Source of the DNA: Ignavibacteriota bacterium
GTDB taxonomy: Bacteria > Bacteroidota > Ignavibacteria > Palsa-1295
Length of the DNA: 64,000 bases
Reading direction: 5' to 3'
Assembly: GCA_003151825.1 (NCBI GenBank)
Contig: PLYO01000021.1
Span: forward strand, 1-64,000
Numbering within the stretch: the first letter of the stretch is position 1; each line of letters starts with the position of its first letter. Both the position numbers and the translations under genes were made by a program. Under the pieces are notes generated by a model. The model was not told where the DNA came from, did not search any database, and saw nothing but the letters and a program-made list of their open reading frames with translations. Below, in pieces: positions 47,626-56,563 of this stretch.

Positions 47626-47637
47626 AGATAGGTGAAA

Positions 47638-49176
47638 CTATACTTTTGCTCTTTTGGGCGGCTCCCAAGCTTTGACCCTTACATAATTCTGCTTAGGAGG
47701 TATCCGAGTGATCGCCTCGCCAGCCGCCAATCCGGGAAGATTCGCGTCGCCTCCGAGAATAGCCCGAAGAGCACGAGGTTTGTTTGCATTTGTATGAAGC
47801 GCAATTGCAATTCCAATATTTTGAAGAAAGTCGTCCTCTTCTTGATCAAAGTCGTCTGGTGATTGGGACATGAGCCATATCCCCACTCCCTTTGAGCGAG
47901 CAAGGCGAATAAGATTGGAGAGGGAAGGATGCTTGAAGCCTAAAACGCGACGGGCTTCATCAATTGCAATAATGCAACGGAAGGAACGATTACCTTCAGC
48001 ATCAGTGGGTGCATCTGGAAGACTCATAAAATACCTTTTTGCTGCATCAAGGATTAGGAATACGACCAGTTTTTGGTTTGTGTCAGAGCAATTATGTAAA
48101 TCAATTAGCCACGAACGCGAAAAGAATTCCTGAACATTATATTGAGGAACAAAGAGAGGATGGCCTGCTGTAAGATCATTGAGGACGGAAAGGAGTGTGC
48201 CCCCAGCTTCTTGCCTGCTCTCGCATTCCCGCTCAACGAATTCTTTTATGCGTTCAAAGGAGGTAGGGCCTTCCTCGCCCAAGGCAGCGGTAACAGCTTG
48301 CCTCAGAATATCCTTCTGGTTTGCGCCTAGTCTAGATATTTTTTCAAAACTGTCACGAAAAGATACTGCCAAATCATTCCTATCGCGTACGGAAGCGCTC
48401 TGCGAAACGAGAAAGTTTAGAGGCACAGGTGATCGTGGAACTTCAATATGCTCGAGACCAAGAGGAGAAATCAATTCTTGTTTTAGTGCAATGTCTCCCT
48501 TAGCAATATCAAAAAAGATAATCGGGCAGTTTGCTTGTTTCTTCACCTGACGAAGCAAGTTAAGACCTAAATGTGTCTTTCCGGAACCCGTACCTCCCAT
48601 TAATGCAAGATGTGGAGAGTAGCCTGGTGCATTACATGTCCAATCTACCGGCTTACCCGTGCTGATATCTGTTCCAGGATCTCCTATGCGCACAACAATT
48701 GGCCCGTTGCGTAGATTCTCAGTCGAAACAGCAGCCGTGCTTGAATATCTGCTGGCTGCGCCTTCTTGTACTCCCGCACGAGTTGCTAAGAAAACAAGGA
48801 ATGCATCAAAATCTTCACCAAGGCTTATCCAATCAGACCAAAGCAACTTCATCCCGCGATGCCAATGCTCACCGATAGATTGCTGAAGTTCTTTCATCTG
48901 TCCGAATGGAGCCTGACGATGCTGAGCGATCAACGCTACCCATGCAAATGGCTCGCCACCGAATAGCTGATTCCCCTTGATTATCTTACATAATTCTTGC
49001 CCTTCAATACTTGGAGGCGTGGTTGAATCAGCCAACGAGCGAGTAATGGCTAGACGCGCAGGGAGATACCTGGTTTGAGCGCCAAGTAATTGCTCAAACT
49101 TTTTGCCAAGGTCATCCGCCTCCTTGGTGGTGCTGAATGTAGTCGTTCCTATTTGTAAAAACGAAATATCTGGCAT
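47638..49176 (-). CDS. dndE: DndE-like domain fused to a HerA/FtsK-type ATPase
   Basis: The ~512-residue protein has two parts. Its first ~135 residues match the DndE pattern: LPARLAITRSLADSTTPP, GQELCKIIKGNQLFGGEPFAWVALI, HWHRGMKLLW, DFDAFLVFLA. The rest is an AAA+ HerA/FtsK-like motor with Walker A GGTGSGKT, Walker B IIAIDEAR and LMSQSPDDF. DndE normally is a ~110-residue DNA-nick-binding protein needed for phosphorothioation; the motor is an addition. GGAGG precedes ATG 49176, which overlaps the dndD stop (TAATG). The frame also allows five residues upstream. Confidence 0.8.
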   Translation of the reverse strand: MPDISFLQIGTTTFSTTKEADDLGKKFEQLLGAQTRYLPARLAITRSLADSTTPPSIEGQELCKIIKGNQLFGGEPFAWVALIAQHRQAPFGQMKELQQSIGEHWHRGMKLLWSDWISLGEDFDAFLVFLATRAGVQEGAASRYSSTAAVSTENLRNGPIVVRIGDPGTDISTGKPVDWTCNAPGYSPHLALMGGTGSGKTHLGLNLLRQVKKQANCPIIFFDIAKGDIALKQELISPLGLEHIEVPRSPVPLNFLVSQSASVRDRNDLAVSFRDSFEKISRLGANQKDILRQAVTAALGEEGPTSFERIKEFVERECESRQEAGGTLLSVLNDLTAGHPLFVPQYNVQEFFSRSWLIDLHNCSDTNQKLVVFLILDAAKRYFMSLPDAPTDAEGNRSFRCIIAIDEARRVLGFKHPSLSNLIRLARSKGVGIWLMSQSPDDFDQEEDDFLQNIGIAIALHTNANKPRALRAILGGDANLPGLAAGEAITRIPPKQNYVRVKAWEPPKRAKV

Positions 49177-51230
49177 TATCTTTTCCTCCAATAGCCTGTT
49201 TCAACGTGCGTATTTCCGATGCCCTCCTCAAGCTCTTCATATGATAAGTGGTACACTACAGAGAGCTTCTCTTCAATGCTCTTGTAATAACTACCCGAGA
49301 CCTCATCCGTTGCCGAAAGTAAAATTACCTGCCCCGGTTGATTTGCCCAGTGATCCAGCACATTCAAGCGATGTATCTCATCAAGTCTTGCCAACGGTGT
49401 ATCCACGACCATTGGAATTTCTATTTCAGAAACTTGAGCTATAGCTGAGATTAGCGAGATAGCGAAAATTTGGTTCTCACCTGCGGATGGGTCAAAGCGG
49501 CGAATGTCATTATCGAGGCGATCCATAAGACTCACCTGACAGTCGTCTGAAATTCGAATATGATCGAGAAGCTTTTTGTGAGCCAAAGCCTTATAGGTCG
49601 TTGTCATCGCGTCAGCAACATCTCGAACCTTTAGAGGATACAATTCTTGTATCAGTGTTTCTAGCATGATCGCAATTCTCTCTGCTTTATTCACTCTTGC
49701 AATAACTGGCTGAGACTTATCCTGCTGCTCCCGAACACGCTCATAGTCTGCGCGCTTGGAACTAAGTTGTGAAGAGAGTGCATCGGTACTTCTCTTAATT
49801 TCTTCTATTACTCGATTAATGCTACTCTCCTCCTCCTGTAAAGCCTTCATTTCTTCAGTGAGCCTCTCAACCTCAGCCGTTACGCTGCTTGTTTCTCGAA
49901 TTCTGGAATCTACAAGTCCTACTTCTTGCTCCGCCGAAGTCTGATCAGCCAATAACTGCTGAAGGTCACCCAGGGCTAATGAGTCTATTCGTTCAAGTGC
50001 AATTATGGCTAGCTCGCGCTCGCGCCCGATTAGGCTTCTGTGTAGATAGTAAGCAGCGCAATTGGCCGGAGCTGGATACCAGAGAGCTTCCCAGCTCTCT
50101 GCAATTGCCCTTTTCAACCATTCAAATTGGATGTCATTAAGTGGTGGTTTCGCTTCAAATCTACGTTCCTGAATTTTCTCACCAAATTCCGAGAGTCGCG
50201 CTTGCCCCTCCATCTTTCCTGCTTCCCACTTTTCTCGCGCAGCCTCGCCTCGCAGCTGATTGAGAGTCACATTGCGAAGCGTAGCACCTGCAATAATAAG
50301 CGCCAAGTCGGTCTGTAAAAATTCCGTGAGGCGATCACGGAGCCTCATTCTCTGTGCCTCAGCCTGCGATTTGCGTTCATATAACTCTTCTCTATTCGCT
50401 CTATTTCCGCCCGCTACAGAACGCAGACTTCTCATTTTACTCTCTTTCGATTGCAAAATTTGGCTGAGTCTCGGCTGGATTGCATCACTCTCTCTTTTTT
50501 TCTGGCTTATTTGCAACTCGAAGGCTTGAATTTCTTCCGCCAATATTTTAAGGGTTTCGCTCCCTGATCTATCTGTATTGCTACTGCGATTTGCAGCGTA
50601 GGAATTTAGATCATCGCGGAGTTCGCGGAGTGTTCCGATACCTAATAATCCCTCGATTCCCGTTCGGACTTGCACAGCCATGTCTTGGTTCGCAAGCCGT
50701 TGCACCTGCTCACCATCGAACAAGAAGAAAGGAGCAAGCCGAAACGGTATGAAAGTCTGAGCAATGTAATTGCTAAAAAACTCCTTCTTATCGTCGAGAT
50801 AGCCTACCCGCAGAGGTTGGTCACCATCTAGTATACGCACTTCTTCGTCATTTGGCCTGTGCCGTCCGTTACCGAGGAAATACCATTGCCGCGTAATCTT
50901 TATTCGCTTACCGTCGACCACAAATGTAACAGAAACACTCATATTACTCCGACCAGCTCGCAAAGCCCCTCCATAGAGTGCCCTGCTAAGAAACTCATCA
51001 TAACCTGCCTCCATGTTTTCAGTAGAATCTGAGAACGTTGCACGTGGAAGATATGCGAGGCCATCCTGTCCAAAGAGGCATAGGGTTAATGCCTCAAGGA
51101 GTGAGGTTTTGCCGTAGCCGTTGTGTGCTCCGATGAGAACTACGTTCTTTTTAGAAGTAGGACGGGGAAATTCGAAGCTAGCATCAACGTAACTTTTCCA
51201 ATCACGCAAGGTGATATTTTCGATATACAT
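49176..51230 (-). CDS. dndD: DndD, SMC-like ATPase of DNA sulfur modification
   Basis: The 684-residue RecF/SMC-like protein has an N-terminal Walker A (GAHNGYGKTS, from residue 34) and FFLFDGEQVQRL. A central coiled coil of ~300 residues (TAEVERLTEEMKALQEEESSINRVIEEI) follows. The C-terminal signature is PSAGENQIF (580s) and Walker B is VVDTPLARLDEIHR. This is the DndD arrangement. DndD provides ATPase activity to the DndCDE modification complex. It shares TAATG junctions with genes on both sides, so translation is coupled. Confidence 0.93.
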   Translation of the reverse strand: MYIENITLRDWKSYVDASFEFPRPTSKKNVVLIGAHNGYGKTSLLEALTLCLFGQDGLAYLPRATFSDSTENMEAGYDEFLSRALYGGALRAGRSNMSVSVTFVVDGKRIKITRQWYFLGNGRHRPNDEEVRILDGDQPLRVGYLDDKKEFFSNYIAQTFIPFRLAPFFLFDGEQVQRLANQDMAVQVRTGIEGLLGIGTLRELRDDLNSYAANRSSNTDRSGSETLKILAEEIQAFELQISQKKRESDAIQPRLSQILQSKESKMRSLRSVAGGNRANREELYERKSQAEAQRMRLRDRLTEFLQTDLALIIAGATLRNVTLNQLRGEAAREKWEAGKMEGQARLSEFGEKIQERRFEAKPPLNDIQFEWLKRAIAESWEALWYPAPANCAAYYLHRSLIGRERELAIIALERIDSLALGDLQQLLADQTSAEQEVGLVDSRIRETSSVTAEVERLTEEMKALQEEESSINRVIEEIKRSTDALSSQLSSKRADYERVREQQDKSQPVIARVNKAERIAIMLETLIQELYPLKVRDVADAMTTTYKALAHKKLLDHIRISDDCQVSLMDRLDNDIRRFDPSAGENQIFAISLISAIAQVSEIEIPMVVDTPLARLDEIHRLNVLDHWANQPGQVILLSATDEVSGSYYKSIEEKLSVVYHLSYEELEEGIGNTHVETGYWRKR

Positions 51231-51421
51231 TAGTGCTCTTCTTCTTCTAATAAGTTATCGAACTCCACAAATAGGCTTCTGCGATTCTTCGTACCCTGCT
51301 GGCTAAGTTCAGCTTGCGCTAACTGCTCCAAAATCTCGATTGAAACACCTATCTCGCGACACCTGCGTTTCGCGAGTTCCCTGGCCGCACCTTTCTGATA
51401 AATCGGTAGACTATTTTCCAT
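51230..51421 (-). CDS. Small dnd-operon protein between dndC and dndD
   Basis: This 63-residue protein is charged and helical (KGAARELAKRRCREIGVSIEILEQLAQAELSQQ) with an acidic tail (LLEEEEH). It has no signal peptide. It lies 2 bases after dndC and overlaps the dndD start as TAATG, so it is a genuine operon member. Short proteins in this slot have, as far as I recall, been annotated only as 'DNA modification system-associated small protein'. It could be an adaptor between DndC and DndD. Confidence 0.75.
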   Translation of the reverse strand: MENSLPIYQKGAARELAKRRCREIGVSIEILEQLAQAELSQQGTKNRRSLFVEFDNLLEEEEH

Positions 51422-51423
51422 AT

Positions 51424-52593
51424 CTAGTTGCTTTCTGACAATTGCTGGTAATACCTCTCTACGAATCGGTCGGCTTGCATTAGTGTATCACTCTCCCAGA
51501 TTTTTTTGATGAGTTCCACTTCTTGATCCGATATCAGACTAAAGCCTACTTCCTCCTGGGTGCGAAGAAGTCGTTCCATGATGCGTTTCCTCGCCTCTAT
51601 CGAGAAAGGTCCCGCGCCTGGTGTACCGTTACGCCTTTCGGTTTCTCGATAATCACGATGATTACGAATGCTTACTAACCAATCTCGAAAATCTAGAAGA
51701 GGTTCAAGATTCTCAGATCCGGCATCAATAAGACCTTCCATACTTCTATCTTTCGTTACCACAGTACACGTCCAACAGCCAAAACGGGCAGAACCAGTCC
51801 CGCAAGATGGCGCTTGGGAATGATCTAACACTAGCGGACACTCTCCCGCATTCGCGTTCCTATACACGGTAATCAGATCACGGTGGCTCCCACCCCATGG
51901 CGCTTGTCGCTGAAGTAGGACTTGCCAAACTTCATCCGTAGTGAAATTTAATATTGGCCTGTAAACCCAGCATCCATTAAGCTCGGTATGTCTATGATAT
52001 TTTTCGCCTTCAACGGTATGCTTCGCAATTGTTTGAGCTCTTGTGACTGATTCACTCGACCGGACGCCTAATAATAAAATTACCTCGCCGGACTTGCTAA
52101 CCTCACTGAGCACGTATGCTGACATTGGTTGAATTTTCATCCGGTCTGTGCACCATCGAAATTGCTTGTTTGGGCTTGGATATCCTCTCCCAATTAAGTT
52201 CACCCAAAACGTCTGTTCAACGGGGGGAGTAGTGATTACCGTTTTAACGGGGAGTCCAAGCGATTCAGCTCCTTCTCGAATTTTCTCAAGAGAGAGTTTT
52301 AGATGATGCATTAGAACAGGGGATTCAACTAATGTATCATTAGAAAGAACTATTATCTCACGGCGCCGCTCAGATTTTGGCAAATCAAGTATTGCCTCGA
52401 ATACCATGTGCGCCATTAACGTTGAATCCTTCCCGCCAGAGAAGCCGATTATCCACGGCAGCGATTGGGCCTCGCTCGTGTATTCCTCCTTTATCTCTGC
52501 AACAGCTAGTCGGTACTTAGTGGATAAGTCTAAAGCTGGCAAGATCGGGAGGAGGTCTTCGCTAATCATGGTCAAATCATTCATCGAAACCAT
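51424..52593 (-). CDS. dndC: DndC, PAPS-reductase-like enzyme of DNA phosphorothioation
   Basis: DndC activates the DNA backbone for sulfur insertion. The 389-residue protein has the PP-loop GFSGGKDSTL (50-59). It has the [4Fe-4S] cysteines Cys148 in FRWCTDRMK and Cys264/273/276 in SCGTGSARFGCWTC, with the DndC-type spacing 116-9-3. RSMEGLID follows, as in family members. It is the first gene of the dnd operon and shorter than many DndC proteins. No dndA or dndB lies upstream. The start may be ATG 52584 (MNDLTM). Confidence 0.93.
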   Translation of the reverse strand: MVSMNDLTMISEDLLPILPALDLSTKYRLAVAEIKEEYTSEAQSLPWIIGFSGGKDSTLMAHMVFEAILDLPKSERRREIIVLSNDTLVESPVLMHHLKLSLEKIREGAESLGLPVKTVITTPPVEQTFWVNLIGRGYPSPNKQFRWCTDRMKIQPMSAYVLSEVSKSGEVILLLGVRSSESVTRAQTIAKHTVEGEKYHRHTELNGCWVYRPILNFTTDEVWQVLLQRQAPWGGSHRDLITVYRNANAGECPLVLDHSQAPSCGTGSARFGCWTCTVVTKDRSMEGLIDAGSENLEPLLDFRDWLVSIRNHRDYRETERRNGTPGAGPFSIEARKRIMERLLRTQEEVGFSLISDQEVELIKKIWESDTLMQADRFVERYYQQLSESN

Positions 52594-52729
52594 TCCAACA
52601 AATCGTAAGGGTAGAAATGTGCCGTGCTTTCGGCACTAAGAATTTCGGGAGGGATTTTTAAGCATCCCCAAACCCTCTCCCCCAAACCCCTGTTACACGT
52701 CCTCTTAATACGAAGGGGCATTACATAAC
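52594..52729. promoter_or_regulatory. Divergent control region between dndC and the C39-like gene
   Basis: The 136-bp gap has to carry promoters for both directions. It contains a small hairpin GTGCCGTGCTTTCGGCACTA (about 52619-52638) and a half-unit of the G/C-rich repeat (CCCTCTCCCCCAAACCCC). No promoter boxes can be named with confidence. Confidence 0.4.
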
Positions 52730-53590
52730 GTGGGCTTTTATCCTCAATCGAATCGGTGGCAGTGCGGGCCGTTTGCGCTCAAGCATGCGCTGGCTATTGT
52801 GGGCCGGTTCGTGGATGAGGAGTCGCTTACCAAGGCTGCGCGTACCACCAAAGAGGGTACGGACGAGAAAATGCTTCGCCGCGCCGCCGAGCGCTTCGAT
52901 TGCCGATTGCTGGAAGTCCGCCGGTTTACCGAGCCGGCTGCGTTCAAGGCGTTGACCTCGGCTCTGGCGCTGGGCCGCGCCTGCATGATCTGCATCAATC
53001 AGTGGGGACATTGGGTCACTATCGTTGGATTCGATGCGAAAAGCGAACGTTTTGTCGTGATCGATAGCGAAAAGAACCCGGTCGTTCGCATTCCTGCGTG
53101 GAGCGAGCTGAAGCGCCGGTGGGTCTATAACGAATACGATCGCGATGGCAAATTAAAACAATATTACGACTTGTACGTCTTGCGTCCGAGGTTTCGGGTG
53201 CAATCGAAGGCGAATTTTTCGATCTCACGCGCGCAATTTCTGCGCAGGGCAGGGAATGTGCAGTTCATCAAGCATTTCGATGAATATGTGAGCGATCTGC
53301 TGAATATCGCGCGGCCCAGTCCATCGAGAGATGGCGGCAGCGCGGTTATCTCGATGGCGGAATTCCTGCGTCGGCATCGGAAGATGCTGTTAGAGACCGT
53401 CCGCTACTGGCACGAGCAGACGACGGAAGCGCAATTACGAAAAGTGCTCGCAAATATGCGCTTCGTCGCTGAAACGTATGGCCTCGTAATCCGTCAAGAG
53501 GACGAAAAGCGGACCATCGCCAGCTTCGCCGCGCTGCTCATGACCTGGGCCACGACGCACGAGCCGCTGGAGGAAGCGCTGTATGGCTGA
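52730..53590 (+). CDS. C39-like cysteine peptidase domain protein with unknown C-terminal domain
   Basis: Residues 1-~125 form a papain-like C39 fold: oxyanion Gln6, catalytic Cys12 in RWQCGPFALKHAL, His94 in WGHWVTIVGF and Asp112 in VIDSEKNP. There is no ABC transporter and no signal peptide. The next ~160 residues are helical and basic (FLRRHRKMLLETVRYWHEQTTEAQLRKVL) and unrecognised. The start is GTG. It is divergent from dndC, and whether it works with the Dnd system is unknown. Confidence 0.7.
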   Translation: MGFYPQSNRWQCGPFALKHALAIVGRFVDEESLTKAARTTKEGTDEKMLRRAAERFDCRLLEVRRFTEPAAFKALTSALALGRACMICINQWGHWVTIVGFDAKSERFVVIDSEKNPVVRIPAWSELKRRWVYNEYDRDGKLKQYYDLYVLRPRFRVQSKANFSISRAQFLRRAGNVQFIKHFDEYVSDLLNIARPSPSRDGGSAVISMAEFLRRHRKMLLETVRYWHEQTTEAQLRKVLANMRFVAETYGLVIRQEDEKRTIASFAALLMTWATTHEPLEEALYG

Positions 53591-53597
53591 TCGTATT

Positions 53598-53673
53598 GTC
53601 ATTCCCGCGAACGCGGGAATCCAGACCTCGGAGCTACGATAACCTTATGGATTCCCGCTTTCGCGGGAATGAC
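53598..53673. repeat. Intergenic palindrome (GTCATTCCCGCG type)
   Basis: GTCATTCCCGCGAACGCGGG and CCCGCTTTCGCGGGAATGAC are near-perfect inverted arms over 76 bp. This is a very common dispersed palindrome type. It lies between the C39-like gene and hslV, 24 bases before the hslV start. Confidence 0.85.
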
Positions 53674-53696
53674 ATTAGAAAGAATTATAATAGGGA

Positions 53697-54233
53697 ATGA
53701 AAATTAGATCAACTACCGTACTCGGTATCGTAAAAGATGGCAAAGCGGCGCTTGGCTCCGACGGCCAGGTGACGAACGGCGCGACCGTGATGAAATCGAA
53801 CGCGAAAAAACTTCGCGTGCTCTATAACGGTCAGGTCATCGCCGGATTTGCCGGCTCGACAAGCGATGCGCTTACGCTCTACGACCGCTTCAACAGCAAG
53901 CTCGAAGAATATCGCGGGAACGTTCCCCGCGCCGTTGTCGAACTCGGGAAAGATTGGCGGAACGATAAATATCTGCGGCGGTTGGAAGCGATGCTCGCTG
54001 TCGTAAGCAAAGATGGCGCATTCCTGCTTTCGGGAACCGGAGATGTGATCGAGCCGGAGAACGGCATCGTAGCTATTGGTTCCGGAGGGCCGTACGCGCT
54101 TGCCGCCGCGCGGGCGTTTATGGTGGCAAATCCGGAAATGTCGGCGAAGGACATTGTCGAGCAATCGCTGAAGATCGCCGGCGAAATTTGTATTTACACG
54201 AACTCACATATTACGATAGAAAGCTTGGAATGA
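53697..54233 (+). CDS. hslV: ATP-dependent protease subunit HslV
   Basis: HslV is the proteasome-like peptidase of the HslUV complex. The 178-residue protein has a five-residue leader before the catalytic Thr ([10 protein letters not shown]). It then has [30 protein letters not shown] and [13 protein letters not shown]. The leader must be removed to free Thr6. It is followed by hslU after a palindromic repeat. Confidence 0.96.
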   Translation: MKIRSTTVLGIVKDGKAALGSDGQVTNGATVMKSNAKKLRVLYNGQVIAGFAGSTSDALTLYDRFNSKLEEYRGNVPRAVVELGKDWRNDKYLRRLEAMLAVVSKDGAFLLSGTGDVIEPENGIVAIGSGGPYALAAARAFMVANPEMSAKDIVEQSLKIAGEICIYTNSHITIESLE

Positions 54234-54311
54234 GTACCGAGTAATGAGTAACGAGTACCGAGCGGATTATACCACTCCTTCTCGTTACTCATCACTCGGT
54301 ACTCGATACTT
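54233..54311. repeat. GAGTACCGAGTAATGAGTAACG-type inverted repeat
   Basis: GAGTACCGAGTAATGAGTAA on the left and TTACTCATCACTCGGTACTC on the right are inverted around a short centre. The unit fills the hslV-hslU gap and is open in the hslU frame back to 54244. Annotation programs might take it as an N-terminal extension of HslU. Confidence 0.8.
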
Positions 54312-54312
54312 T

Positions 54313-55818
54313 ATGGAAGAAATTACTACTACGTCCGAGACTTCGCAAACTGTCGAAGCGCCTCCTGAATCGAAGTTTCAGCTAACGCCGCACGAGATCG
54401 TTGCGGAGCTGGATAAATATATTATCGGCCAATCGAACGCGAAGCGTTCGGTGGCGATCGCGCTGCGCAATCGCTGGCGTCGGCAGCAGGTTCCCGAAGT
54501 GTTGCGCGAGGAGATCATGCCGAATAATATTATCCTCATCGGCCCGACGGGCGTAGGCAAAACGGAAATCGCGCGGCGTCTCGCACGGCTTGCCGGCGCG
54601 CCGTTCCTGAAAGTCGAAGCGACAAAATATACCGAAGTTGGCTATGTGGGCCGTGATGTGGAATCCATGATCCGCGACCTCACCGAGCTTGCGATCACGA
54701 TGGTGAAATCCGAGCAAATGGAAGCAGCGGAACCAAAAGCGAAAGCGAATGCCGAAGAGCGCATCTTAGATATTCTCGTCCCGCCCGCGCCGCAAATGCA
54801 GCGCGCGCAATCGCCGATGATGTTTCCCGGCGTACCCGTCAGTTCGACGATCACCAGAATGCCAAACGTGCAGCCACGGACGCCCGCGGAAACGCGCGAG
54901 CAAGCGGAACTAAACGAAAACACGCGCAACCGTTTTCGCGAAAAACTTCGCGCAAACGAGATGGACGAAAAGGAGATCGAAGTGGATATTCAGCAAGCGC
55001 CGCCCATTGCCTCGATGCAGATCATGGGGCCGCTCGGCGGCGCGGGCATGGATGAGATCGGGCAGAACATTCAGGATATTCTGGGCGGAATGATGCCTAA
55101 GAGGAACAAACGCCGCCGAGTTCCCATCTCCGAGGCGCGTGCCGTGTTCGAGCAGGAAGAAGCCGCAAAGCTGGTCGATATGGATAGCGTGGTGCGCGAA
55201 GCGATTGAGCGCGTGGAAAGTTCGGGAATTATATTCTTGGATGAGATCGATAAAGTCGCAAGCGGTTCCCGTCGCGATGGCGGCGGAGGTCCGGATGTCT
55301 CGCGCGAAGGCGTCCAGCGCGATCTACTGCCGATTGTCGAGGGATCGAATGTCAGCACACGTTACGGCATTGTGAAGACGGATCACATCCTTTTCATCGC
55401 ATCCGGCGCGTTTCATGTTACAAAACCGAGCGATCTGATTCCCGAATTGCAGGGCAGGTTCCCAATTCGCGTGGAACTCGATAGCCTTACTCAGGAAGAT
55501 TTCGTAAAGATACTGACCATCCCCGAAAACGCGCTGCTCAAGCAATATGCTGCGCTGCTCGCTACCGAAGGACTCGAAGTAGAATTCACCGATGACGCCA
55601 TTGTTGCGCTCGCGCGTATTGCATTCGAAGTGAATGAAGCGATAGAAAATATCGGTGCGCGCCGGCTGCATACCATTCTAACCACACTGTTGGAGCAAGT
55701 GCTGTTCGATGTCCCCGACATCGTAAAAGAGAAGCACCTGAAAGTTACCGCCAAATTCGTCGAAGACCGCCTCGATAAAGTGGTGCGTAATCGGGATTTG
55801 AGCCAGTATATTTTGTAA
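54313..55818 (+). CDS. hslU: ATP-dependent protease ATPase subunit HslU
   Basis: HslU unfolds substrates for HslV. The ~501-residue AAA+ protein has [17 protein letters not shown], Walker A GPTGVGKT (77-84), GYVGRDVES (pore loop), Walker [20 protein letters not shown] and a C-terminal LSQYIL that docks into HslV. The intermediate domain is larger than usual, with a Met/Pro-rich stretch. The start at ATG 54313 avoids the upstream repeat. A second copy of its last 24 codons lies 350 bp downstream. Confidence 0.96.
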   Translation: MEEITTTSETSQTVEAPPESKFQLTPHEIVAELDKYIIGQSNAKRSVAIALRNRWRRQQVPEVLREEIMPNNIILIGPTGVGKTEIARRLARLAGAPFLKVEATKYTEVGYVGRDVESMIRDLTELAITMVKSEQMEAAEPKAKANAEERILDILVPPAPQMQRAQSPMMFPGVPVSSTITRMPNVQPRTPAETREQAELNENTRNRFREKLRANEMDEKEIEVDIQQAPPIASMQIMGPLGGAGMDEIGQNIQDILGGMMPKRNKRRRVPISEARAVFEQEEAAKLVDMDSVVREAIERVESSGIIFLDEIDKVASGSRRDGGGGPDVSREGVQRDLLPIVEGSNVSTRYGIVKTDHILFIASGAFHVTKPSDLIPELQGRFPIRVELDSLTQEDFVKILTIPENALLKQYAALLATEGLEVEFTDDAIVALARIAFEVNEAIENIGARRLHTILTTLLEQVLFDVPDIVKEKHLKVTAKFVEDRLDKVVRNRDLSQYIL

Positions 55819-55918
55819 ACGCACGGGAAAAATCCTCCGCCTTGAAAAGGAGTGGAACGATGACGAATGGAAGAATATAAGACTTGAACGTTTTCACACT
55901 CGCGCTGTTAGCATTTGT

Positions 55919-56155
55919 ATGGATGATCCACGAATTATCGAACTACTGACCGAAATGCTCGGAGAGCTGAGGCAGATGGATGGCCGATTGGGGAGTATGG
56001 ACAAACGGCTCGAACGGGTCGAAAAACACCAGCAAACGACCAACCTGAAATTGCAGGAGCTTACGCTTTCGAACCTGAAGCTCGCCGATGAAATCCGGAC
56101 TGTCGTCCAGCACGGGGAACGAATTGTTCGCCTCGAAGCTGCGGTCTTTCACTAA
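55919..56155 (+). CDS. Small coiled-coil protein
   Basis: The 78-residue helical protein (LLTEMLGELRQMDGRLGSMDKRLERVEKHQQTTNLKLQEL) has heptad repeats, no signal and no recognised family. It lies between the real hslU 3' end and its duplicate at 56168. It may therefore be cargo of the event that made the duplication. Confidence 0.55.
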   Translation: MDDPRIIELLTEMLGELRQMDGRLGSMDKRLERVEKHQQTTNLKLQELTLSNLKLADEIRTVVQHGERIVRLEAAVFH

Positions 56156-56167
56156 TTCCGAGCCATT

Positions 56168-56243
56168 AAGTTACCGCCCAATTCGTCGAAGACCGCCTCG
56201 ATAAAGTAGTGCGGAATCGGGATTTGAGTCAGTATATATTGTA
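56168..56243 (+). pseudogene. Duplicate of the hslU 3' end
   Basis: Seventy-six bases match 55743-55818 with five differences. Translated, they read [24 protein letters not shown] and a stop. Four differences are synonymous and one is Lys to Gln. It has no start or upstream hslU sequence. The silent-site pattern shows that it diverged as part of a functional gene before being cut off. Confidence 0.85.
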
Positions 56244-56273
56244 AGATTGCGGCGTGGCTATACTTCTGTTACA

Positions 56274-56543
56274 TCACCAATGCACCAAGAGTCTGTAAAA
56301 GATGAGCACTACCGCGATGAATACGATCGGATTCATCGCGACGATCTTCCATTGACTTTTCCACAAAGCAATAGCAGAAAACACAAAAGATATGGGAACT
56401 GCAATCATCCATAAATATAAAAGTAATCGCTCAGTTTGAGCAAGGTTTGAGCCTGCGTATGCCGCGTAAACCCAGACATACAGCTCAACAAATCCCACTG
56501 AAAGGAAAAGCAGGAATTTGAGTAGGAAGGTGATGAGTCGCAT
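56274..56543 (-). CDS. Small membrane protein
   Basis: The 89-residue protein has three hydrophobic segments (LITFLLKFLLFLSVGFVELYVW, LLLYLWMIAVPISFVFSAIAL, MNPIVFIAVVLIFYRLL). The family is not recognised. It follows tpiA after ~20 bases on the same strand and may be cotranscribed. Confidence 0.6.
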   Translation of the reverse strand: MRLITFLLKFLLFLSVGFVELYVWVYAAYAGSNLAQTERLLLYLWMIAVPISFVFSAIALWKSQWKIVAMNPIVFIAVVLIFYRLLVHW

Positions 56544-56563
56544 GGGCTGAAATCCTTTCCAAA

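Noticed and set aside
54244-54312. N-terminal extension of HslU
   Set aside because: It is fully encoded by the GAGTACCGAGTAA-type inverted repeat. The ATG at 54313 gives a normal N-terminus.
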